From assembly GCF_011392075.1 (NCBI RefSeq), contig NZ_JAAJBV010000006.1, positions 1 to 64,000 on the forward strand: a DNA stretch of 64,000 nucleotides, given 5' to 3'. Below are positions 55,250 to 62,353 of this stretch, in pieces. Source of the DNA: Flavobacterium celericrescens (GTDB taxonomy: Bacteria; Bacteroidota; Bacteroidia; Flavobacteriales; Flavobacteriaceae). The notes beneath the pieces are model-generated. The model did not search any database. It saw only the letters and a list, made by a program, of their open reading frames with translations, and was not told the DNA's origin. The translations under genes and the position numbers were made by a program. Numbering within the stretch: the stretch's first letter is position 1; each line of letters opens with the position of its first letter.

Positions 55250-56783
55250 CAGTAAGGGAAGTTCTCAATTGGGAACTTCCTTTTTTGTTTTTATTCCTTC
55301 CTAAAGCCTTGTTGTAATTGCCTATTAAAGAAATTGCTTCATTAAATGGGAGGGTTCGGAATGAGTTTTCAAAAAATTCAAGTTTATTTGAAAAAATCGA
55401 ACCGAGAAGTTTAGTTTTTACTTCAACTCCAGCATTTTTATAGAATTCTGAAAGGTTCGTAAGCAGTGACAATCCAAAACTCACATACTTATCTAAATCG
55501 TGTTGATAGTCTCCAAGTTCTGCTTTAGCTGCTTTTAAATCAATCATTTCTTTTTCGTAGCAGTCCATCAATTTATTGTATACTTCCTCCTTGATTTTGT
55601 CTAATCCAAATTTTTCAGTTAGCATCATTTGATTATAACCGATGTCTGCTATTTTTTTGTCTAAGTCATTAATGTCTTTTAATCTATCTGTTTTGACGTT
55701 TTTGTATTCATCAATTAATATCTTTTCAAACAACTCTAAAACTTCTTTAGCAGGCTTAATATTCTGTAGAGCAAGTTCCAGTTTATTGTGTATAATTTCT
55801 ACCCGATACCTCTTGCAAGTGTGTTTTGAGTTGCATTGATAATAATTATATGTACGTGTCACTTTTTTACTCTTTCCATTATTGCTTTGGCTTCCGTATA
55901 AAACTTGTCCGCACTCTGGACAAGTTAGAAAGCTAGTTAATGGGAAATTATCATTCTTGCCTTTTAGTTTTTTTATCAAGTTAGTTCTGCCATTCTTTAC
56001 TCCCTGAACAATATAAAACGTTTCCTTCGATATAAGCGGAATATGTAACCCTTCAACTAGCATTTCTGGTTCGTCCTTGTAAGCAGGAACTTTTACCATT
56101 CCCATATACAAAGGATTTTCTAGCAATCTACTTAATGCACTTCTCTCAATCTTTAAACCTTTTACTTTATATTTTTTAAGTAAATCTTGTTGTGTATATA
56201 AACCAGTGGAATAATCCTCAAATAATTTTTTTACAAGAGGAGCAACAATAGGGTCTGGCTTCATCAAAGTCTTATCTCGTTCATCTCTACCACTTATATA
56301 ACCAATAGGTTGAGAATTTACATACCGACCTTGTTTTAGTGCTTCACGTGTGCCAGCTATAGTTCTATCTCGTATCTTACTGTTTTCTGCTTCTGGAGTT
56401 GATAAATAAAGAGACAAAAGAATTATATAATCTGATGCATTGTAATCTATCCAATTTTCTACACAATTAACCTCAATACCTAACTTTTTGAAGTACTCAA
56501 TCATCTGTAATGCCAAGCCTACATTTCTTGAAAATCTATCCCATTTTTGTACTATTAGATAATCAATTTTTCCTTTATTCTTTTTGGCATAATCTTTAAG
56601 CTCTTTGAAAACAGGGCGATTAAAATTCTTTGCTGAATAATCTTCTTCAAAGAATTCTACCACATTCATTTGATAGCAATCACAATAATTAGCAATTGCT
56701 TTGTTTTGCGATGAAAGGCTATGACCAAAATCTTTTTGATCTTTAGTAGAAACTCTTATGTATCCCAACACATTTTTCCCCAT
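55203..56783 (-). CDS. Large serine recombinase (integrase)
   Basis: 526 residues from the ATG at 56783; the frame is open from 56798. Resolvase domain with Ser12 in GYIRVSTKDQKDFG as nucleophile, and KWDRFSRNVGLALQMIEYFK. Then the recombinase domain (about 150-270), a zinc ribbon (TCPECGQVLYGS ... YYQC-5-C) and a coiled-coil tail (about 340-440). It integrates or excises DNA between att sites. The last 15 residues (VPGVGIEPTHLSTRV) come from antisense tRNA-Leu, so the protein end depends on the site where it has inserted. It starts a few bases after the small gene at 56788-56937. Confidence 0.93.
   Translation of the reverse strand: MGKNVLGYIRVSTKDQKDFGHSLSSQNKAIANYCDCYQMNVVEFFEEDYSAKNFNRPVFKELKDYAKKNKGKIDYLIVQKWDRFSRNVGLALQMIEYFKKLGIEVNCVENWIDYNASDYIILLSLYLSTPEAENSKIRDRTIAGTREALKQGRYVNSQPIGYISGRDERDKTLMKPDPIVAPLVKKLFEDYSTGLYTQQDLLKKYKVKGLKIERSALSRLLENPLYMGMVKVPAYKDEPEMLVEGLHIPLISKETFYIVQGVKNGRTNLIKKLKGKNDNFPLTSFLTCPECGQVLYGSQSNNGKSKKVTRTYNYYQCNSKHTCKRYRVEIIHNKLELALQNIKPAKEVLELFEKILIDEYKNVKTDRLKDINDLDKKIADIGYNQMMLTEKFGLDKIKEEVYNKLMDCYEKEMIDLKAAKAELGDYQHDLDKYVSFGLSLLTNLSEFYKNAGVEVKTKLLGSIFSNKLEFFENSFRTLPFNEAISLIGNYNKALGRNKNKKGSSQLRTSLTVPGVGIEPTHLSTRV
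55257..55288 (+). terminator. Terminator of tRNA-Leu
   Basis: GGAAGTTC / GAACTTCC stem, TCAATTGG loop and a T run, 8 bp after the tRNA. It lies within the coding frame of the recombinase on the other strand. Confidence 0.85.
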
Positions 56784-56787
56784 TAAA

Positions 56788-56937
56788 TTATTTCTCATTT
56801 TTTCTCACTTTAGGATTCTGATTAATAATTATTTTTGCCATTTTATATAAAAACTCTCTAATTTTTATAATCTCTTCTTCTGAATATTTTTCTTCATTTT
56901 TGTTTAGAATTGCTCTACAATCTTTAGTATTTAGCAT
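56788..56937 (-). CDS. Small gene before the recombinase, 49 residues
   Basis: ATG at 56937 to TAA at 56788 encodes MLNTKDCRAILNKNEEKYSE followed by EEIIKIREFLYKMAKIIINQ and a basic end, ending close to the recombinase start (overlap of 11 bp with an ATG at 56798, or 4 bp before the one at 56783). The sequence should form a helix pair with many charged residues. Such coupling to the recombinase is suggestive of a partner (a directionality factor or a regulator), but no family can be named. Too short to be sure it is a gene. Confidence 0.55.
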   Translation of the reverse strand: MLNTKDCRAILNKNEEKYSEEEIIKIREFLYKMAKIIINQNPKVRKNEK

Positions 56938-57020
56938 GTTCTTAATAATTTTACCCTTTTCTTATTTGTTAAGTAAAAAGACAATTATTAAAAAGTCGGA
57001 TGTTTTCCGTACTGTAGTAT

Positions 57021-57842
57021 TTATATTTTTATTTTTTCGTTGATTTTAATGAAACAAATTTTTCCATTTTGTTTTTTTATCTCAATATCTGCAAAGTCAT
57101 TATTTTTTAATATTTCAGCATATTTATTCTCATTTGTAATCTCTCTTCCTTTTTCAACCAAGTAAACACTTCCGTCTTTCATTCTTATTTTAATTTCATC
57201 AAAATCTCCAGTTCTAAAATGGAATAAAATTTTAGATTCGTCTTCTGTCAAACTAGTATTGTCACTATATAAGTTTTGAGTAGTTTCAAAATTATTATTA
57301 GGAAAAACTTTTTTTGCTAAATTGTAGAAATTTAAGACTAAATGAAGGGGTAAATCATTTACTTCAATTGTTTTAGAGTAATCGTTTTTTGTTAAAACAT
57401 TAATTTTTCCATCAGGAAATACTACCATAACGTATGGTTTTCTTATAATAGAATACATTAAAGCGTACTCGATTAACTTAAATCCTTTAACTTCATCATT
57501 AAATAGCTGATGGCGTATTTTTCGCAATGATTCTAAACCTAATCCAAATTCTCGAAGTTGTGTAACAATATCAATCCAAATTGATTCAATCCTATTAAAA
57601 TGATACCAGCCACCATCAGAATTTTGTTCTCCTTGTATAACTCCTTCTTTTACCCAATGACCGATAACTCTTTTAGATTGTTCTGTTTTTTTTCTCGTTT
57701 TTTCAGTTCTAAACGATTCTATTATGTCTGTGTCTAAAGTTAGATTTATTAAATCATCTCTCAAGTAATCTAGCTGTTCTTCTCGAGCTTTTTTATCTAA
57801 GTGTGGTTGTAATGCTTTTAATTTTTCTATATCTAATCCCAT
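57021..57842 (-). CDS. MerR-like winged-helix protein of unknown function
   Basis: 273 residues from the ATG at 57842 (MGLDIEKLKALQPHL); the frame is open to 57863. Residues about 55-120 look like a MerR-type helix-turn-helix: KRVIGHWVKEGVIQGEQN, then DGGWYHFNRIESIWID and a helix FGLGLESLRKIRHQLF. The other half has mixed beta strands (YVMVVFPDGKINVLT; EIKIRMKDGSVYLVEKGREI; IEIKKQNGKICFIKI). It could regulate the island or bind DNA next to the recombinase. No catalytic motif was seen. It is the only gene between the recombinase and the restriction genes. Confidence 0.65.
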   Translation of the reverse strand: MGLDIEKLKALQPHLDKKAREEQLDYLRDDLINLTLDTDIIESFRTEKTRKKTEQSKRVIGHWVKEGVIQGEQNSDGGWYHFNRIESIWIDIVTQLREFGLGLESLRKIRHQLFNDEVKGFKLIEYALMYSIIRKPYVMVVFPDGKINVLTKNDYSKTIEVNDLPLHLVLNFYNLAKKVFPNNNFETTQNLYSDNTSLTEDESKILFHFRTGDFDEIKIRMKDGSVYLVEKGREITNENKYAEILKNNDFADIEIKKQNGKICFIKINEKIKI

Positions 57843-57952
57843 AACATTGTTTTTATAATGCAAATATAAATATAAAAACCAATGTTACCTATTTATTTTT
57901 ACAAGAAACACTAGTTTTTGTTTTAAACAACATCTCTTTCTTTTTCTAAAAT

Positions 57953-58008
57953 TGATTTAGCTCCTTAAACAAACTCACAGAAAAGAGAATGTTTAAGGAG
58001 CTAAATCA
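57953..58008. repeat. Perfect 18-bp inverted repeat behind the Mrr gene
   Basis: GATTTAGCTCCTTAAAC (57954-57970) and its exact reverse complement (57991-58007), plus one more T-A pair outside, are separated by 20 nt. It starts 18 bp past the Mrr stop codon. There is no T run on the minus strand side, so it is not a standard terminator. Confidence 0.8.
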
Positions 58009-58026
58009 TATAAGAAGATTTGTTAA

Positions 58027-59001
58027 CTATGAAATTACAAGCCCAATTTTCAAGCCCAATTTTTCTTTAAATTCATCTGGAATATTTGACCAATGCTCTG
58101 TAAGTATATCAACCAACTGTTCTCCATTAATGAGACCAATTCTTGGAAATCCATTTTCGTTTGCTATTTCTTGAGCTCTTTTTTGAAATTCTGCTGTTGT
58201 AATAAATGCACCTTGACCACCAGAAGGAATATTAGACCTCAAATTTTTCACAACATTATGGTTAATTTTTGAACCCAGTTTGTATCTTTTTGCTTGAACA
58301 AATATTTTAATTTTCGCTAATCCAGATACGTCAAGTTCTCCAGTAGCATCAACACCACCGTCTCCAACTCTTCCAGTTCTCTCTGAACCTTCAAAGCCCA
58401 ATGCTGACAAAATGTGTGTTACTAGTATCTCAAACTCTTGGTCGTCTAGTTCTAGTATTTTATTTAGCACAGATTTATAGTAGTCGAATTTTACTATTTG
58501 CTCGGCTTTTGGCACAAGGTCAGTTCTTCCAATTACTTCAAAAAAGTTCCTTTTATGATTTACTGCAAATACAGTAAGAGACGAACGCATTGTATTTTGA
58601 AATGGCACTGAAAATTCACTTCTCAAAATCGGTTCTTTATTCCAGATAACTTTTTTTCTCTGAAAATATGGACAAACATCTTTTCCAGTATTTTCGTAGT
58701 AGTAGCTGTTATTTTCAACAACCCCATAGTACAAATAGTTTGTGTCTTCCGATGGAGTTATTACATAATCGCCTGTTTGTATATCTAATAAAAACCGAGA
58801 AATTTGTCCCACTTGAACGCCTATCACAACGTTGCTGGTATCTTTAGGGTATTCATTTCTGTACAAAGGGTATAAGGCATCTTTGTTTTGAATTTGTGAT
58901 AAATCATTACTTGGCAACCATCCAATTGCTACATAACCGCCACTGATAAATTCTTTAGTATATTTTCCGAAATCTGCTCTTACACAATAGATGTTATTCA
59001 T
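58027..59001 (-). CDS. Mrr-type restriction endonuclease
   Basis: 324 residues. The C-terminal half (about 185-310) is an Mrr catalytic domain of PD-(D/E)xK nuclease type: DDQEFEILVTHILSALGFEG, GRVGDGGVDATGELD (acidic residue) and FVQAKRYKLG (QxK). The N-terminal half (about 1-170) starts NIYCVRADFGKYTKEFISGG and includes GVVENNSYYYENTG; it may be a PUA/EVE-like reader of modified bases, but this is inference. Mrr enzymes cut DNA with foreign methylation. It lies 63 bp behind hsdS, in the same direction, and probably belongs to the operon. Confidence 0.9.
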   Translation of the reverse strand: MNNIYCVRADFGKYTKEFISGGYVAIGWLPSNDLSQIQNKDALYPLYRNEYPKDTSNVVIGVQVGQISRFLLDIQTGDYVITPSEDTNYLYYGVVENNSYYYENTGKDVCPYFQRKKVIWNKEPILRSEFSVPFQNTMRSSLTVFAVNHKRNFFEVIGRTDLVPKAEQIVKFDYYKSVLNKILELDDQEFEILVTHILSALGFEGSERTGRVGDGGVDATGELDVSGLAKIKIFVQAKRYKLGSKINHNVVKNLRSNIPSGGQGAFITTAEFQKRAQEIANENGFPRIGLINGEQLVDILTEHWSNIPDEFKEKLGLKIGLVIS

Positions 59002-59064
59002 AAATATTATTTACTTCTTTTCCCACTCATTATTGAAGTGAGATTAATATATTTTAGTCATTTA

Positions 59065-60867
59065 CTATTTTAAAACTTTCAAATGCCAGTTCTCTTTCAC
59101 TATAAACTTAATAACCAATTGAGTGTTTGGCTCTGGGAATTTATCAAATTTAGTTTTAAACTGTCCGATTTTTATTTTCCAGTTTTTCATTGCTTCCCTT
59201 ATGGTGGGTAAGTCTGTACTTTGTGTGTCTTCAATACATTTTAAAACAGTTGCAAACAATTCTTTTGCTTCTGCTCTTTTATAAGGCGAAATTTTAGAAA
59301 ACAATTTACGGTTCAATTCACTGATACCATTGAAAACCTGACTTTTCAAATCTGCTGAAACTGTTTTAAATAGTTCCTCTTCATTTTTAGTTACAACATA
59401 GGTAGCTTGGCTATTCGGAAAATTCTTTTTATCAAAGTGAGTTTTATTTGTTATACCTTTTTTTATTTCTGGTGCAAATGGTCCTAAATTGTGGTTTGCA
59501 AAATTCATTTTTGTTGGCACTTGAAATAAACGGTCTAACAAATACATATCTTTTGCAATCGCCATTTCTCCTTGCGGAATATTATCGTACTTGTTGGCTT
59601 CGATACTTAAACCTATTAACTGCATTTGATAAAAAGCCAAGTTGAAAGTTTTCGCTTTTTGCTCCTTTTTAAACTCGCCTTTAAATGCACTTTCTAAAAC
59701 ACTATTTTTAAGCCTTTGTAAGGCTTCTAATTTATTTTGATAGTGTTGTAATAATTTGTTGTTATTTTCGGTTAGTTGGTCTAAATATGAAACAATACGT
59801 TGTTGTTCCTGTAAAGATGGAAGTGGCATTTCACAATTAAGCAAATCTTTATCGCTTATCGCAGGATATTGTGCTCCTCTTATAAAAGGTTTTATCTTGT
59901 CTTGTATGTTGTCAGTAATTAAAAAATAAAATAAATAATTTCTAATTATGCTAGAATTGGGTCTAAGAACACAGAATCCAGTCGATGCAACTGCATTTGG
60001 ATAATCTTCTTCAACTATCGCAATATTTTTAAGATTAGGTCGAGTTGTAGCAAAAACTATATCTCCTTTTTTAATTCCTTTCTTTGCTCTACTTGGGGCA
60101 TCTTTCCCTACAAAACTATTAGGATTTGTTATCTTTTGAATATTTTTATCAATTGCAGTAATATCGATGTAGGTGAATTTTTCTTTAATATTAATTTTAG
60201 GATTGATGTTCTCTGATTTTTCAATCAGATTTTTCAAACAGATACTTTTATAATTTTTGTTTTCAAAAATTTTATTCAAAGCACTTTCATTGAGTTGCTT
60301 TATTTTCTCAATATTTTGTTTTAGTAGAAGAGAAGCTTGGTCTAATTTAGAAAATGTATTTTCTAAGATAGCAACTATTTGTTTTTGTTCGTTGAGATTA
60401 GGAAGCGGAATGTTAACTGAGCTTACTAAACCAATATTCAAGTTTCTTACCGTTGTACCAGATGCGAGTATATTAAATTGTTTTGAAACAATAGGAGAAG
60501 TCAGCAAATAATACAAATATTCCTTGTCAATCTCTACTTTTTTCGTGTCTCTTAATAATAACCAACCGTCATGAATACAACCTGTTGTTTTCATTATATA
60601 GGGTTTTCCAAAACTCATTGAATTTGAAAGAATGAAATCTCCTTCATATACCATTCTTGTTTTATGAAGACCTGCTTTTGTGATTTTCTCTTTTGTTTTA
60701 TAAATGTATTTATCAGAGGCAGTTGCATCTGAAATCTTAATCCAATTTATGCCTTCAGAGTTTTGAGTAATATAATTATCAATTGGACGAGGTGAACCAC
60801 CACGTTCAATATGAACTACATCCTTTAATTTCTTCAAATCCCAACCTTTTGGCAAATTATTCTTCAT
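59065..60867 (-). CDS. hsdS: Type I restriction-modification specificity subunit HsdS with extra C-terminal domain
   Basis: 600 residues; HsdS proteins are usually about 400. Two target-recognition domains: the first (about 5-150: WDLKKLKDVVHIERGGSPRP), spacer helix (PLPNLNEQKQIVAILENTF), the second (about 205-345: GIKKGDIVFATTRPNLKNIAI), and the second spacer (PLPSLQEQQRIVSYLDQLTE). The core ends near 400 with ESAFKGEF. Then comes about 195 residues with no resemblance to HsdS (FNLAFYQMQLIGLSIEANKY, NHNLGPFAPEIKKGI, PTIREAMKNWKIKIGQF). Its start overlaps hsdM by 11 bp. It directs methylation and cutting to a bipartite DNA target. Confidence 0.92.
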   Translation of the reverse strand: MKNNLPKGWDLKKLKDVVHIERGGSPRPIDNYITQNSEGINWIKISDATASDKYIYKTKEKITKAGLHKTRMVYEGDFILSNSMSFGKPYIMKTTGCIHDGWLLLRDTKKVEIDKEYLYYLLTSPIVSKQFNILASGTTVRNLNIGLVSSVNIPLPNLNEQKQIVAILENTFSKLDQASLLLKQNIEKIKQLNESALNKIFENKNYKSICLKNLIEKSENINPKINIKEKFTYIDITAIDKNIQKITNPNSFVGKDAPSRAKKGIKKGDIVFATTRPNLKNIAIVEEDYPNAVASTGFCVLRPNSSIIRNYLFYFLITDNIQDKIKPFIRGAQYPAISDKDLLNCEMPLPSLQEQQRIVSYLDQLTENNNKLLQHYQNKLEALQRLKNSVLESAFKGEFKKEQKAKTFNLAFYQMQLIGLSIEANKYDNIPQGEMAIAKDMYLLDRLFQVPTKMNFANHNLGPFAPEIKKGITNKTHFDKKNFPNSQATYVVTKNEEELFKTVSADLKSQVFNGISELNRKLFSKISPYKRAEAKELFATVLKCIEDTQSTDLPTIREAMKNWKIKIGQFKTKFDKFPEPNTQLVIKFIVKENWHLKVLK

Positions 60868-62347
60868 AACCTTGCTCTATTAAATTATTAATTTCGGTCA
60901 GTAACTTATTTATACTTTTGTCATTAGTCTGTATGTCTGCAATAATTTCATTTGGTGCTTGGTGTAAAACTTCAACTTGTTTTACAGGGTTTTTTGCACT
61001 AATATCATAATTTCTGTCTTTTATTTCTTCTATATTAACTAGCCATGAATTTGCGGTTATTGTTCGTTTTTTATATAAATTCACAAAATCCTCTAACTGT
61101 TCATATTGAATAGGACTTTTTTTGGTTAACGTTTTTTCTAAATTAATTTCGTAATACCAAATATCTTGAGTTCCTCCTTTACGTTCAAAGAAAACAACAT
61201 TTGTTTTAACACCACTGTAAGGCAGGAAAACACCTGCTGGTAGGCTTAAAATTGTGTGTAGATTAAAGTTCTGTAACAAATCTTGTTTAACTGCTGTAAA
61301 CGCATTGTTATTCTGAAATAATACACCTTCTGGAATTACAATTCCTGCTTTTCCGCCTTTGGCTAATTTTTTCATAAAATGTTGCATAAACAACAACTCT
61401 GTTGCTGAGCTTTCTACTAAAAAATTTTGCTGGATTGTGCTTTTCTCTTTTCCACCAAACGGAGGATTTGCCAAAATTATAGAGTGGCGGTCTTTTTCTT
61501 GAAAATCTCTTATGTTCTGCGTTAAGGTATTTTGTTTGTAAATATTTGGGCTTTCTATTCCGTGTAGAATCATATTCATAACACCCATCACATAAGCTAA
61601 AGGTGTTTTTTCATTCCCAAAAAACATATCTTCTTTGATGTGCTTTAGCTGGGTTGTACTGTACTCGTTTTTTTTAAGCATTACAAAGTCATAGGCTTGT
61701 ATCAAAAAGCCAGAGCTTCCAACTGCACCATCATAAATAGTATCTTTTACAGTAGGTTCTAAAACTTCTACCATAGCTTTAATAACTGGACGAGGCGTGT
61801 AGAACTCTCCGCTATTTCCGCCATCGCTCCCCATTCCTTTAAGCAAGTTTTCATAAATAACACTCAATTCAAATAGGTCTTCTTGACTTTGAAAGTTGAG
61901 GTCTGCTATGTTCTCTATTACTTCACGCAACGTGTGACCACTAGCAATACGATTATTTATAAATTCAAATATTGCACCGATTTTATATTTTACACTTTTA
62001 ACATCTTGCAAATTTGATTTGAAATTCTGCAAGTAAGGAAACAATTCATTGTTAACAAACTCTACTAAATCATCTCCACTCATTGCATTTTTTAGGTCAT
62101 ATTCTCCATTCTCTTTTAGTGGATACGCCCATTCATCCCAACGGTATTTGGTGTCAATTATATACTTGTACTGCTTTCCGTCAATTAGAGCATCTTGTGC
62201 TTTGCTCTCTTCATAGTCGTTAAGGTATTTCAAAAACAATATCCAGCTGATTTGTTCTGTATAGTGCATCGCTCCGCTTATTCCATCATCTCTGCGGAGT
62301 ATATCTGTTATTCTGTCTATTCTTGATTGTAGGTTAACTATTGTCAT
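60857..62347 (-). CDS. hsdM: Type I restriction-modification methyltransferase HsdM
   Basis: 496 residues. HsdM N-terminal helical domain (about 1-140: MHYTEQISWILFLKYLNDYE), then the N6-adenine methyltransferase: GGNSGEFYTPRPVIKAMVEV, motif I as IYDGAVGSSGFLIQAYDF, and motif IV NPPFGG for the target base. Motif I differs from the common DPACGSGGFL, although I recall similar DGA-type forms in related HsdM proteins. It follows hsdR by 6 bp and overlaps hsdS by 11 bp. Confidence 0.94.
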   Translation of the reverse strand: MTIVNLQSRIDRITDILRRDDGISGAMHYTEQISWILFLKYLNDYEESKAQDALIDGKQYKYIIDTKYRWDEWAYPLKENGEYDLKNAMSGDDLVEFVNNELFPYLQNFKSNLQDVKSVKYKIGAIFEFINNRIASGHTLREVIENIADLNFQSQEDLFELSVIYENLLKGMGSDGGNSGEFYTPRPVIKAMVEVLEPTVKDTIYDGAVGSSGFLIQAYDFVMLKKNEYSTTQLKHIKEDMFFGNEKTPLAYVMGVMNMILHGIESPNIYKQNTLTQNIRDFQEKDRHSIILANPPFGGKEKSTIQQNFLVESSATELLFMQHFMKKLAKGGKAGIVIPEGVLFQNNNAFTAVKQDLLQNFNLHTILSLPAGVFLPYSGVKTNVVFFERKGGTQDIWYYEINLEKTLTKKSPIQYEQLEDFVNLYKKRTITANSWLVNIEEIKDRNYDISAKNPVKQVEVLHQAPNEIIADIQTNDKSINKLLTEINNLIEQGYEE

Positions 62348-62353
62348 ACTGGC

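Noticed and set aside
57989..58174. 61-residue ORF on the plus strand
   Set aside because: Starts in the inverted repeat and runs antisense to the Mrr gene; no family match.
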